64,000 nt of DNA from Leptasterias polaris (GCA_037783415.1 JAZGTN010000190.1:434001-498000), one strand, 5' to 3'. Shown: positions 1-12,111, counted from the first letter of the stretch. Notes: generated by a model from the letters alone, not told the origin. Numbers and translations: made by a program.

Positions 1-333
1 TAGTGCAAGTATAAATGTGCAAAGATGAATCCAAAACATGGCCAAAATAGTCACTTTCCGTGGGTTAGAAAGTCCAGCAACAGTCCAGAGGATGGACTAG
101 TAGTTGATATAACTTCTGGTAGAAGACTGAAGACAGGTACAACAAATAAAACAGAAAATGACATACAGTTCAGGAGAGCCATCCTGAGTGTGGCAGCTAT
201 GACAAGCGCCCATAAACACCCATAAAGTGTCAATTTTAACACCTTATTGTTTGCAGTAACAATGTTTTATATTTGACTATGGGACTTGGAATGAATGCAT
301 GTCATTCAGTATTGCATTTAACGATTAACTAAC

Positions 334-621
334 TTTTATAGATCAACACAGATGCATTGTTGGACCCAGCCAGAGCTGTGCATGCTATGGCCATAGGACT
401 GACTTGACTGGAACTCATCACCAATGTAGAGCGAACTACACACGTAGATACATTCACTGATTGGATCGTGTAGCCGTCTCCTGAAGCGTCTAAATTATCC
501 CAACTACCGGTTTGTTTGTGATACATACTCCACGTAATGCTCAGCCCAGATGGGTCGCTAGCCGTGCACTCGTACTCGAAATCGCTCTTCATAACCAGAC
601 TGCGCACTCGTAAATCCCACT
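334..621 (-). CDS. Ig-like domain exon, gene copy 1
   Basis: Internal exon of 288 nt, read on the minus strand. It follows an acceptor ending TTTTCAG and ends at the donor A|GTTAGT. Both boundaries are phase 1, so the exon is symmetric. The 96 residues carry an early Cys in YECTASD, a Trp in ITW about ten residues later, and a late Cys in IACTA, consistent with an Ig-like fold used in extracellular recognition or adhesion. The preceding exon in transcription order is probably the LamG exon at 3338-2622, about 2.0 kb upstream. The gene runs off the left edge of the window. The copy-2 partner is 56435-56148, with eight nucleotide differences, seven of them changing an amino acid. The Ig call rests on the Cys-Trp-Cys pattern only. 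Confidence 0.8.
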
Positions 622-934
622 CTGAAAACAAAACCACCAAGTTGTGAGAATGAAAAACAATTGAACTTTACATTTCAGTCATTGAGATCAAAGTTTTAAA
701 AACATGTTGTTTTTAGATAACAGCAACAAGCTATAACAACTATAATGACATTACCACGCAGTGAAGACCAAGATTTTACACTATTTTTCCCCATAAATAA
801 ATACATTCAACGAAGAAAAGTGATTTTGTCTTTGCAAATAATATTTCAAGAAATCTAGTTATCAAGCGTCATATATAAACATAATCAAGGGTTTATTTTT
901 CGCTTTGGCATCTGTGTCCATACCATGCTTGAAA

Positions 935-1410
935 GGGTGTGTACAAATTGGTAAGATTGAAAATACAAATGTTCACAGATTTGAACACAATTTACTTGGT
1001 ATAAAGATGTTCATGGAGAAAAACCTCCCTTGAATTTGTTTGCTTGAAATGCTATACACTTTAGCAAATGGGTAAAACAATAGTCTTTATCACTGGTGAT
1101 ACAATCAGTTGCTTGAAACCAGTGAAAACATATAATGGGGGTTCTCATGACTCCGATAAGCGATTTAGCTGAACATTTCACAGGTTTGTAAATTTCATTT
1201 ATATGTTGGGTCACATCAAGTATGAACTGGTCTTTGACAATTTTCAATGATGGACACACCCGATCATTGCATAAATTACAAAAAAACAGAGCATGGGCTC
1301 TGAAAACAGGCAATACCTTATAATATGGAAATACTTTGCTTTGGAAATCGGTTTTATCCTTTGCATTATGGTTGCTTTCACTGAAATTCACACATTTTCT
1401 GCTCATTCGT
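935..1410. repeat. Dispersed repeat family B
   Basis: This stretch has relatives at 55040-55360, in the copy-2 intron at about 56660-56831 plus 59283-59640, and in part within the palindrome arms near 14100-14220. Shared blocks include GATTTAGCTGAA, TTTCACAGGTTTGT, GGGTCACATCAA and CTGGTCTTTGACAAT. An ORF here is a by-product of the repeat. Superfamily not assigned. Confidence 0.6.
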
Positions 1411-1494
1411 AACATAAGCTCCCAAAACTCCCGGTTGAGAATTGACTCGGATTGCCGGTCTCAAGGGGTCTGACGCATTCCTGGGTCTATCAGC

Positions 1495-2220
1495 CCAGCA
1501 GCCGATTTCACGAAAGTAGTGCGTAACTTGCCTTAGCTGCGCAACGTTTTAATAACTAAAATAATTAACAAACACCGCGGACGAGGCTAATATCAACCTT
1601 TTCAACGACTGTTGCCTGAAACCACAGAAAAGAATGCAACGGAGCGCCATTTTAAATCGCGATCTTTTTTACACAACAACATGTTTGTACAGTAAAGTGT
1701 CAACGGCGGTAAGTGTCGAAATAAGATGGCTCAACTTGGACCACTGACTTCGTTTATTTTGAATGTCCATTACATTTCATTATCTGACTGCTAAATTAAG
1801 TTGATGTTGCAATTAATTTATTTTCAGCTGGTTTTTGAACACAATGTAGAAATTACTTGAAAACCAATGGCTGACGAACGTGTTTTTTGTTTTAAGTAAG
1901 CTACAGAAAAGAAAGAAAGCAACATCATTCGGTAAGCACTGAAATAACGTTGTTTACCGAAAATAGTGTAGCCTACTCGGGTTAAACACTTTGTGCCGTT
2001 GGTAGTTTATCAAATTGCGCTATAAAACACTGACTTACGCTATCAAAATCGAGTGCGTAAGTTGCGCCATTTTTGTGGCGTAACTTTCAGACTTGCGCCA
2101 CTTTCAGACGTGGCGTAACTTTCGTGAAATCGACCATAAATTCGTGGCGCAACTTACGCCATAAATGTTGCGCAAGTGGACTTACTCCATGGCGTAAAGT
2201 TTCGTGAAATCGGCTGCTGG
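1495..2220. mobile_element. Non-autonomous TIR element ending CAGCAGCCGATTTCACGAAA
   Basis: The element is about 726 bp with matching inverted ends around CAGCAGCCGATTTCACGAAA. Its interior is rich in short inverted GGCGTAA / TTACGCC and GGCGCAA / TTGCGCC words, so it can fold on itself. No coding capacity is seen. The equivalent place in the direct duplicate, near 59700, lacks the element, so it arrived after the duplication or was lost there. No clear target-site duplication. A truncated inverted relative lies at 53430-53952. Confidence 0.75.
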
Positions 2221-2621
2221 AAAGTAATATTAACAATAATAGTTTTTAGAGTTATTTGGCGTCAATTGACACATTTTGGGGTCATTTTGACACATTTTAA
2301 CACAGGTCAGGCACCACGTGACCCGAATTTGGGTTCATTCTGAACTGGAGACAAGCAGAAACTCTCGGGGGAAATATAGGATTAAAAGCAATTAAAAGCT
2401 TCCTTGGTGCCAGGGGTAACCTTTTTGCTAGTAAACGGAACATTTAATGTTTACACTTGAGCCTTCCATGACCAATTAGAATGCATAGACGATCCCCAAG
2501 GGATTGATTTGTATACGAATTAATCATTTTTTTCAAATGTTTGCTATTCTGGTGATATATTGTATTAACAACCAGGAAGTAAATTAAAATGTTAAACTTC
2601 TTGATATTTGTTTTTACTCAC

Positions 2622-3338
2622 CGAGTGATCCACAAGAGTAAAGGTTATGTATCTGTTGTTGGGTAAGAAGACCGCCAAAGACCGCCAACTTACTGTAAGC
2701 AGCAGAGCCACCATACGTAAGAGGATTACCACTGTTCAAATTGTTGGACACACCCAGGTACAGCTTTGTGTAACCATCAGCATCGGTTCCCGGCGAGTTG
2801 GCAGATGGCATACTCGTATTAATTAATACGCCATCAACGAATAGCTGAAGAGCGTCATCATTCGCCACAGTGTCGATTTCAAACGATAAAGTCAGGTGAA
2901 ACCATTTGTTTTGGGGTATATTTGCTGGATTGTATGTTTTGGTGTAAGTAGCAGTTGATGTTCGGATAATATACAAAAACATTTCATTTTGATACAGAAA
3001 AGCAAGACCCCTGGCAGAGTTTGTTTGTCCTCCAGAGCTGATATAGAATTTTGTTCCAGTGAAGCCTGATGACGTATCTATCTTGAGCCATAAAGACCAC
3101 GTCATATTTTGACCGGGGTCAGAGATCCATGTTCCCTCGAAGTCACCAATGTTTACGAATGAACCTGACTCAGCATACACAGCGCATGCGTGATCAACTA
3201 CGTCAGGAGCAAGAACTAGTTCAATCAGAGTTAAATCTCCATCGAGTTGGTACCAGTCTCCACTAACTTCATGGGAGTCACATGACGCAATGTAGCTCTC
3301 CATTGGACCCAGCGTTCGGTGAAGAAACGGAACAACTT
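2622..3338 (-). CDS. LamG-like (concanavalin-type) domain exon, gene copy 1
   Basis: Internal exon of 717 nt with acceptor ATACACAG and donor TCG|GTGAGT, both phase 1. About 238 residues form one LamG-like jelly-roll unit. Visible hallmarks are SGSFVNIGDF, MTWSLWLKI, NKWFHLTLSFE, LFVDGVLI, LYLGVSN and the closing LAVFGGLLTQQQIHNLY. The family is found in secreted and cell-surface proteins that bind glycans or proteins. The exon starts with frame VVPFLHRTLGP before the internal Met at 3303, so that Met is not the gene start. The upstream exon may be the lectin exon at 27334-27013, whose phase fits; the next exon is the Ig exon at 621-334. The copy-2 partner 60816-60103 is about 86% identical in protein. 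The specific ligand is unknown. Confidence 0.85.
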
Positions 3339-3358
3339 CTGTGTATTTAAAGGAAAAT

Positions 3359-3599
3359 TAATGTAATGAATGTAGTAGTGCACTTTTTGTGTCAAGAGAG
3401 ACGGCCTCTGTATACCAAATCTCTTAACGTTACGATTAGTTCTAGGCGATATTTGACTGCTAGCTACTATAAAAGTCATGTGTAAATAATGGTTGACCCA
3501 CCACTAAGTTGAGTTTGTTTAACCCCAATAATATGCATTATAGATATTTCCCCATAACTCCATACTAAAAGTATATTTAAATTCCTTTTTTCAAAAATT
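3359..3599. other. Intergenic or intronic, nothing recognised
   Basis: AT-rich sequence beyond the end of the direct duplication. No conserved ORF or repeat was recognised. If copy 1 starts at 27334, this is intron 1. Confidence 0.5.
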
Positions 3600-4232
3600 A
3601 GTCAGTGGCCTGACATTTCGACCCTAGCAGAGTCTTTTTTGAAGGCTATGCCAACAAAGGGGGATGGGTTGTAGAAGGAAGGGGCTGGTTTGACCACAAT
3701 AAGTTGGAAACACAAAGGACACAATGGAAGGTTGGAAGAGGGAGAAAAAGTAAACATATGTGGGGAAAAGAGAAGGCGAAGACAAAAGGTTGTTAGTCAT
3801 TTCCTTCTTAGATGATCAAACCATGGCGTTGCATGGTCTGGAGGCGCCTTATCCACAGTTTCTCCTACTCAGACGAACAGTCTCTCTGTGGTTACCTCGT
3901 GCCTCAATGCCCTGTAAATTCATTTTAGAAATGGAGTGGTTAGGAAGATTGAAGTGTGTCCTACAGTTCTATCCAGCTGTTGTGTGTTGACTGTGGATAT
4001 GTGGCCCTAGAAACACCTATTGAATGAAGTTCTTGTTTCAACAAAATATTTAACACCACAAACTCTGCAAGATATTACATAGATAAGATTAGTGGTGGTG
4101 CAGGTGACTTGACTCCTTGTCCTATGGGTGGTACCACCAGTATGGCTGGTAATTGAGTCTGATTCCCTGATGTGTTGTCCACAAACAATGCATTTGGTTG
4201 TGTTGGAACACCTTAAAGTACCCTGTGGCAAA
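3600..4232 (-). pseudogene. Penelope-like retroelement remnant (GIY-YIG region)
   Basis: The minus strand between about 4231 and 4007 reads a Cys-rich segment with IVCGQHI and then TTTNLIYVISCRVCGVKYF. This resembles the Cys motif and the start of the GIY-YIG endonuclease of Penelope-like elements. Further along the same strand (about 3990-3760) a different frame reads HFNLPNHSIS followed by LQGIEARG, which matches the segment expected after the endonuclease core. The end near 3600 has the TTCGACCCTAGCAGAGTC sequence common in such tails. The frame is interrupted and the reverse transcriptase part is absent, so this is a dead 3' fragment. The plus-strand ORF over the same bases is a shadow. 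Confidence 0.72.
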
Positions 4233-5511
4233 GGGGATTAACATCATTATTAATGGGGGGACTTTTGTCCGGAATACTTAATATTGGATTACTTAAATTT
4301 GCATAGTATGCAAATTAGCCGCCGCCAGGTGATTTCCTGGATTAGTAAATTTGGTTAGCACATGTGTGGATAGGTTATTTGCATAACATTATGTATTATA
4401 TGCTAATAAGTCCTTTTAACTCGACCTTTTGCACAATCGGTCAGCCGTGAAAAACAAATAAAAATAACAAATAACTATGAAATAAAAAAATTGCCACAAC
4501 TTGTTTTCAAAACCTCGTGTAAGGTTTTTGAGAAGTAAATCAGCCATTTAAACAAAAATTGCTTGAGCAAATGATGCGAATTTGACAACCAAGACTTGCC
4601 TGTGGGCTAGGACCTGAACATTCTGCTTAGAATAATACGCATTACATCTCACAAACCTTCTGCGCGTCATAAATACCCTTCAATTTTTACCCTAAAAAAA
4701 TCGGCTGTCTGTTGTAGTCTGACTCTCTAAGCTGCTTATTATACAACAAAAGAACGCTATAGCCACTTTTCTGTGTTAGGCTGGTGTCAGCTTTGTATCC
4801 TTAGAATGTTGTGGTAGGTTGGTGTACTAAACAGTGCTACAAAAACAGTCCACTGACTGTGAATAACGGTGATAAAAAGCAACATAAACATTGTGCAGTG
4901 TGCTACTCTAGCCCACAACATCCTCAATCCTGCAAACTCTTCATGAACATGTGAATCGTCATAAAACAGCGCACCACTGATGACTCACAGTGTTTTTTGA
5001 GGAGATGAGCTAATGTACGATGTAGGCATACGCAAAATAAGAACTATCCATTGTCGAGTTAAGCATATTTTGCTTTGGACAGTTTTTTACATTGCTTATT
5101 GTAAAGTAACAGTACTGCGGTAATTTTTCTTTCCAAACATATAAAATTGGGGTTAAGTTTTCAGACAACTGGAGTACCCCCTCCCCTTTGTTGCGACATT
5201 GTATAATGAAGACACTTCGGTTAGCACTGAAGTATGTAAATAGTTGGGGTTGTTGCAGATTTTATTTTATAATGGTTTCAACCAATTTGCAAGTTTTGCA
5301 TAATTCCATGAATGAAAATGATTGAGAATTGTGTTATTCACACTCATCAAACCTAAAAATAGGCCAAGATAGGATGGTAAGATATAGTTATTTCGAAAAT
5401 CTCGTTTTTTTAAACTGCAGCATCTCATTTCATATTGTACATTATTAACATGCCTAACATTATTTAGAGATTGTGCCAAATATATCTACTGACCTCCCTG
5501 CGAGAAGCGTA
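4233..5511. other. Non-coding, with a palindromic octamer site
   Basis: No supported gene. The only distinct feature is a perfect 19-bp palindrome at 4297-4315 (ATTTGCATAGTATGCAAAT) containing the POU octamer in both orientations. The ORFs here are short and have no recognisable domain. Confidence 0.5.
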
Positions 5512-6087
5512 TAGGTGCTCACGCGGTAGGCGCATTTTTATATTTTTGTTAATTAAAACACTTTTTTTAAATTCAATTTCGCTGAAATTAATTTTCATCC
5601 AACCCTGAACAGTCCTTAAAAAGTGGCTGAACTGATTTTGCCCTAGAGGTCATTCACCGGGTAGGCCAGTTGTCACAAATTTGGGTCTGAGCCAAGGCGG
5701 CATTCATTTGTGCAGTACCAAACTTGCCGCCTCTGTATCAACAAGCTGTCTGTCATCTGTCATTTATAGGTGACCTGGTTACTGTTTCGTTTTTACCCTG
5801 TGGCTGTTCTGTGGCTGTTTCATGTGTAAATGTCACTGTTTACATGTTGCAATGGCTGTACATGTACATTTCGGATAAACGTTGAAAACCTGTCTGTCTA
5901 TGGCTGTTTGGTGTATGGATTGTATTGGGCCTTGAATGGTTTGAATGTTAAATTTGTTGGTGTGTGTGTACAGTCAGGGTTCAGTGAACTTAGATTCAAC
6001 TGTTCACACCATAAGAACAATATTTGTGCCCCCAAACACAGTTATTTACACCCCAACATAAAACGCCTACCGCGTGAGCACCTCCGT
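5512..6087. mobile_element. TIR element, about 575 bp
   Basis: The ends carry an inverted repeat of about 20 bp beginning AGGTGCTCACGCGGTAGGCG. The interior has no transposase and its 92-codon plus-strand ORF shows no domain. No clear target-site duplication was found. Probably a non-autonomous DNA transposon. Confidence 0.65.
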
Positions 6088-9000
6088 GCAACGGGGCAAA
6101 TATTTTGAATTGGTGGCCCGCAGTATTAAAACCGGGTATAGACACTAACTGTATTTGTCATAACTGTATGATACAGAGTTATTCCGAAATTAATAATTTC
6201 GTATTTTGGCAGCTAATATGCATACTGTAGAAATTTGTAAGTAAATTTAACTTATACAATTATTCAAGCGTTATGTTGGACACGACTGGATTAAAAAAGA
6301 AGAAGAAAAAGGACATATTTTCTTTAGAACAGAACAATTGTTGTTTAGTCTTGCAACTTGTTGGCTTAGTGTAGCAATTTACATGCTCTTATTTTGACTC
6401 TAAATGTGCCTATTGTAAGAATTGTAATGTTGGTGACAAGATGTGCACTAAGCATAAACTCAATATGGCTACCTTATTCAACAACTCAGTACATATGACA
6501 TTGGTCAAGTCTTAACACATGGTGGCGCTATAACAGTTACATGAAGCTTGATCATAGATTGTTACAGCTATCAAAACCCAAAACTATAACCTTCATTCTG
6601 AAACTGACTCTAAAACTGAACAGGTTTCACCAGTTAGTAAGTAAAGTGCACTGGGCGAACTAATCTCCTTATCAAGAAACAGAACTCACAAGTTAGCACA
6701 TAAAATGAACGAACTGCCCCTTATACCAAGGGACAGGTCTAAAGTTAGTATGAAAAGCAACCTAATCCCTTCTATAGAGGAACAGGTCTCACAAGTTAGC
6801 ATGTAATTTAAGCGTGTGACAGTTACACAGTTACACAGTAAACCAACAGATCAACCGGTTTTCCGTTTACATTTGTACGGTTCGGATAATTGTAAAAAAC
6901 AATTATGGAAAAGTGCCGCGAAATGCTGACCATAATAATTGCGCTCACGACTTAAACAGCACACGATCCCATGTGACACACACACATATCGTTTCCAATT
7001 TACAGGCCTGTAGTCTTTGTTATTTCATTACTCTGCGTGCCGCAATAGTTGCAAAAAAACAGTGAACGCTTGAGTGAGTTCCACATCAATTCGATTGCGC
7101 ATGCTCGTTTAGTTTGCAGGGTAATATCACAAAGTCAAAATGCTGCAATGAAGACGCAAAGTTTTTGATCACAAGTGCGGTTGTGTAAAGGGTTTTTTTA
7201 CTCGAAATTTTTTTCAAGATGCAGACGGTTACACGTACAACTGACCGTTTACAAAAAAATAACCGTAAATGCACAGGCTTAATGTAAAGCTTAATGCTGT
7301 TGAATCAAAATCGTAAATGTAACAATGTTTGTGCCCTTAAATACCGATCGAGAATGTTATTCTTGTTAGTCTAAAACAGTAAATATGGGATATGAGTTGG
7401 GATATCAGCTCTTTATATTGCTTTATTGCAACACCCACCAAGTTTTGTGTTTGCTACACGGCGATTTCCCGAAGTAATGCGTTTGCATAAGAAACCTAAA
7501 ACATATGGTTTTCCTGCGAACGGGTCCCCAGCGCAAACAAACAAGTCTTCTACACCCGTCCATCGTCCCAAAATACAGGCAGTCTGCTTTCTACGTTCAC
7601 GCTGAAAATCACGCTGAAACCTGAGTGTAAGGAACTGAGCGGTGATACACACAACGCTGAGAGCAAGCACCATGGATTCTTCTGACAAAATTAGACTTGT
7701 GTAAGTCGGCGACCGTAAAGACCCTATGTTTATTCTTCAAAAAACGCAGTAACACTGGTCATAACTGGGTTAAGGACTTGGTAGAATTAAGAAGTTTAAA
7801 CTTTCGACAATACAAATCTTATTTTACGCCGTACCTATTCCAGGAAATTTGACCTAGGAGTTCGTTTTTTCTACTGACAATGTTTTAATAAGTGTTGATG
7901 TTTTTTTAAATTGACCGTCAATAACATCTTTCTTGTTTTAAGAAACATTTGTCTAATTAAAAAAATATGTTTCTAGAAGTTGATTTGTTTTCACTTTCTC
8001 CTATGCGTTTTGTACATGGGTGACAACGAGCAATAAATGACGTCATTGTGACGTCGTTCGACATTTTAGGCTAAATAATTAAGAACACCTGTTTCGAACA
8101 GCTAATAAGCAAGGTTAAATCTGAAAGACTGGTTAAATTTGATATTTTCTACAGAACAAATATTTCATTTGCATCACCGAAGGATCAACGTAGCCCTAAT
8201 AACCATAATTCTTATCCCAATTGTTATCATTATTTGTTTTTCAAAAGAGATAATGCTTCTGCAAAGAAGTAGGTCCTAATATCTGAGGGTCATATGCCAC
8301 ATAAAACTTGCAATGTAGCAGTAACATCCGTCTGTATATAGTTGAGTTGTTGGCAACAATCCTATTAACATTCGTCAGTATATAGTTGAGTTGTTTGCAG
8401 CAATCCCATTAATGAACACAACAAATGAAGAGCCACTTCCTAAATTTTAGGCAGAGCTTTCCTTCACCATTAACACTTAGCAAATAAAAAAAAATTAACA
8501 CTAACAAAGTAAAGCATGCTTTTAAAAAGATTATACAATTTTATCCGTCTCAAGGGCTTAGGTAGATATCAGTCACTTGAAAATTATGAAAATAGTTAAG
8601 CTAATGCACATATATCTCAAAACACTAATTTATTGTATGGACTTCTTGTTGGGTATCCTCATTACAGTCTGACGGTCGTGTTGGTCTTTAACAAAAAGCC
8701 TCAGCCTAATTAGCAAATGACAGAACACAAGCCTAGCAGCCATATGCGATGTCCATGCCATGCCAACAATTAGGTTGTACACGCTCAATCGGTCCAGCGC
8801 CAATACCAGTTTCTGCCGCAGCAGCAGAAACTACCGGGTCAAAATGTTGGCCATTCTTCCGGGTCAATTAATTGTTACCCTTCGCTTCCGGGTCAAAAGT
8901 ATGGTCCATGACGTCATGCCATGTGCTGATTGGATTTTTGTTTAAACGTCACGCAGCAACTACTGCTTCGAACTGCGCCATTTTGTTTTAAGGGCTTTCA

Positions 9001-9301
9001 TCGACGGTCACTTCGGTCAGGCATCATCACATAAGTGTTTATTAAAGAGTATTTTGGAGATATAGGAGGCTATCTACATGTGTCACTGCAAATAATATAG
9101 ATATATTACACTAGCTATAATTATGTATCAACTTTTATAACCATATTTGGCTATTTGCTTGGATTTCCGTGATTTTGAGCCTTAAAAAAGCAAAACAAGA
9201 GGGAATTCTTACCTAAATATTCAGGAAGTAAATGAGCGAAATATGTATACAGTATAATTAAATGTTCGTCACTCTCTTTGTTTGGTGAGTGCTACCTCAC
9301 T
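6088..9301. other. Non-coding stretch with degenerate tandem units
   Basis: No gene supported. At about 6620-6815 there are roughly four degenerate units of 50-65 bp built on CAGGTCTCACAAGTTAGCA-like sequence. At 8327-8415 two units share GTATATAGTTGAGTTGTT. Around 8800-8920 the sequence CCGGGTCAA occurs three times, followed by a CRE-like TGACGTCA. The 91-codon minus-strand ORF at 7688-7413 has no recognisable domain. Confidence 0.45.
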
Positions 9302-9690
9302 TAAAGGGTCTGTGTACGTTGGTATTGACTTTGAAAATTAATGGCAATAAAAACTTACGTGGTATGAAGCAGAGCAGCTTTCGGTAGTATAAAGCATTTT
9401 GAGAACCATTTCACTTCGAAGTAATGTGGTTATTACAAAATTTATCGTGTTTTATGCCACAACATTTGAATCTGCGAAACGTTTATGTCAGTAACGTTTC
9501 TCAGTTTGTGTATTCTTTTATGTAATATTATTTCTGTGTGGACATACTCGCTCCGGTTTTTCACCGATATCTAAAAAACATACTTTTCTTTTGAAATTAA
9601 TTTTTCACAGGTTAGTTTCCCTGTATATATCAACATTTATATAGTATTAAAGCGATCGAACGGTTCCAAAAACCAAAGGTATACTTTGCC
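9302..9690 (+). repeat. Dispersed repeat family C, copy 1
   Basis: This stretch is related to about 32370-32708 and 54655-55040. All share TTTCACTTCGAAGTAATGTG or a near variant, an ATCTCAAAA-type block and a closing AAAGTATACTTTGCC-like end. Non-coding; superfamily not assigned. Confidence 0.65.
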
Positions 9691-9750
9691 TTAAAAATGC
9701 TACTGATGACGAAGCTAAAGCTAGGTACAATCCTGGTCATAACTCGTCGC

Positions 9751-9842
9751 CCCCCCCCCCCCCTCCCCCCAACACTTCTCGATCAATGTTGATTCTCATT
9801 TCGCGGTTCGCACTCAAGCCGGTCTGGTTTTAATGTTATTTC

Positions 9843-9880
<38 letters not shown>
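9751..9880. repeat. Poly-C run and (ATT)n microsatellite
   Basis: A run of about 19 C followed closely by another C tract, then about 13 copies of ATT near 9841-9879. Confidence 0.85.
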
Positions 9881-9881
<1 letters not shown>

Positions 9882-10231
9882 AAAAATAAAAAAAAATTTG
9901 GCCCCAATCATCAATTAAAGTGCAACAATTACAAAACTGTAACATATGTTACACCTGTTCCGTTACAAATGATTTTGGTTGTTTGTAGAGGGAAGAGTGA
10001 AATGATACATGTAGCCGAGTGCAAGCATACCAAGATATGAGACTTAGTGTGACCACAAACAAACATGTTGATGCTGTATTCGATATAAGCATCATACAGA
10101 GAGATTTTGTTTTCATTGGACATGCAAGGAAATTAACGAGACCGACACGCATTCATAATATTATTTAAAAAGCTTACAATTTCGTCAGTTATGAATATCC
10201 TCTCGGTGACGAGTGAGAATTACGTATTAAC

Positions 10232-10301
10232 AGTTTTAAGTTTCTGTTACTGTAACAGTAACCGAACTAGAAAAACGTAACAGTAACAGAAACTTAAAAC
10301 T
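10232..10301. repeat. Perfect 22-bp inverted repeat with 26-nt loop
   Basis: Positions 10232-10253 and 10280-10301 are exact reverse complements, beginning AGTTTTAAGTTTC. Partial complementarity extends outside, with GACGAGTGAGAATTACG on the left and GTGACTCGTAATTT on the right. It could be a foldback relic or a transcribed hairpin. Confidence 0.7.
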
Positions 10302-10439
10302 TGTCTCCGTAACCCTTACCTCACTAGTGACTCGTAATTTGGGGTAAGGGTATTTTTATTTTCTTTACCATCTTTTACCATTTTCAACACGTGGACGTGT
10401 TATCGGATTATTAATTGTCTAATTATTTTACATATAATT

Positions 10440-10645
10440 GTTTTTTTGTTTTTTTTTGGGGGGGGCTTTTTAACAATGTTTTACTTTAAATATACTTCCT
10501 TGTTTTCTATATGATTGCTTTGTGTGATCAAGGGTCCCCCTTTAGTGGGCCTGCGTGCCTGTTCGGGGTTTCCCTTTTGCACTACTTTTTATTTTGATGA
10601 TTGCAAAATAAAGGTAATAAACTTAACTAAACTAAACTAACTAAA
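10440..10645 (+). mobile_element. LINE 3' end
   Basis: A 3'-UTR-like stretch ends in AAATAAAGGTAATAAACTTA followed by repeats of AACTAAACTA, a terminal pattern typical of LINE copies. No RT coding is attached, so it is strongly 5'-truncated. Confidence 0.6.
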
Positions 10646-11269
10646 GGCAAGAACAACTATGGGAATTTAAACTTATTCTAAAATGATAGGACTAATCAAA
10701 GTGAATAACCCCTGAGAATCGAAAACCTATTATCTGATCTTAAAGAGGAAGGGAAAAGACCATTTAAATTTTGTGGTGTACTCATTTCCACTAGATCGAT
10801 TCCCTCTGTGTGTTGGGGGAAAAAATACAAGTATCTGACCCCACCTTAAAATGGTATAAAGTGGCAGAGTGAAATTTGAAACATTACATCATTTGATTTC
10901 AACAACTACTTTTTACATTCTAAGGAAGATTATTTGTCATTCAAATGGTCAAATTAGATGACGTTTTGATTGAAAATTTATTATAAGTCACTTATGAACC
11001 AAAACATCCCCGTAAAAACAATTATAGAGACCCACTTTTCTTAGAATGATGTCATCAGATGTTTGGGATTCGACAAATTTTGCACTTGAAGGGTATCGAA
11101 TGCATTGGCAATTTACACCATTTTAATGTGAGGTTAGAAACTTGTCCTTTCCCCCTAATCACATGAAGACTCTATCTATTGTAAAATGAGTACATCGCTT
11201 AATTGAATTGCTCACCTCCCTTACTCTTTGGTGTAACAATAATTCTAAACAAACAAATATAAAAGTGAT

Positions 11270-12000
11270 ACCAACTTCAGGCGGGGGAGCTTGGGACGTG
11301 GAAGTGTAATATCTAATGTCAGGTTGCCCAAGCATTTTGGCCGGGATTATAGAGCATGCAATGACTTTGTTTGTATGTGCATAGAGATAAGCACTGTATA
11401 CTACTTTCCCGAGTTCTGTGAAAAAACAAATCCACAGACAAATCACTCGGGTGGGATTCGAACCAACGACATTTGCATTGCTAGAGCAGATGTCTTACCA
11501 CTAGACCAATGAGGTAGCCCGATGGCTAGAGGTACTTCGAATCCTAGGCAGCGGGTACCGCAACAATAATCGGGCTAGCTCGTTGTTCTAGTGGTTAGAC
11601 ATATGCTCTAGCAATGCAAAGGTCGTGGGTTCGACTCCCACCCGAATGATTAGCCTATGAACTCGGGAAAGTATACAGTGCTTAACACACATCGGTGTAA
11701 ATGGTAAAAATCAATTTATATTCATTATCCCCAATGCAAAATTAACATCTATTAAATTGTTGCGGTACCCGCAGCCTAGGATTCGAACTGCCTGTAGTCA
11801 TCGGGATAGCTCGGTGGTCTAGTGGTAAGACATCTGCTCTAGAAATGCATAGGTCTTGGGTGCGAATCCACCCGATCGATTTGCCTTTGGATTTTGTTTT
11901 CTTTAGAAAAGTACTGAGAACTCGGGAAAGTACTGAGTATACAGTGCTTAACACACATCGGTGTACGGGTAAAAAAAACATGCATAGAGATATATATTTC
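11270..12000. mobile_element. Cluster of three tRNA-derived SINE-like copies
   Basis: Three tRNA-like heads share the A-box-like GGTCTAGTGGTAAGACA and a B-box close to GGTTCGAATCC. They lie at 11520-11452 (minus), about 11572-11646 (plus) and about 11797-11874 (plus). All have a non-tRNA body containing CTCGGGAAAGTA and CAGTGCTTA; the two plus copies also share ACACACATCGGTGTA. Copy 2 is flanked by an inverted pair around TTCGAATCCTAGGC and GCCTAGGATTCGAA. The tRNA cloverleafs are degenerate, so functional tRNA genes are unlikely. Confidence 0.75.
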
Positions 12001-12111
12001 TTTTGTTTTATAAACATTACGAGAAATCTCCATTAATTCATCAATTTCCGAGTGTTGCCACAAAAACTCGGAAGGTATACCTCATTTTCACAAAGTGGGT
12101 ATATTTACAAT

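Larger units (their letters stand above)
216..3358. repeat. Segmental duplication, copy A (direct partner at 56027-60838)
   Basis: This block and 56027-60838 match in the same orientation and carry the same two minus-strand exons. Homology starts abruptly at the ACACCCATAAAG stretch and ends just past the LamG acceptor. Coding parts differ by a few percent. Intron parts differ much more and contain private insertions: a TIR element at 1495-2220 here, and a hAT-like element at 56832-59282 in the partner. Each insertion has an uninterrupted counterpart in the other copy. Confidence 0.9.

Noticed and set aside
3231..3479. Minus-strand ORF overlapping the LamG exon start
   Set aside because: Different frame from the LamG exon and crosses the acceptor site; a shadow.
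7413..7688. 91-codon minus-strand ORF with a hydrophobic start
   Set aside because: No domain, no splice context and no second copy. Resemblance to a signal peptide is weak.
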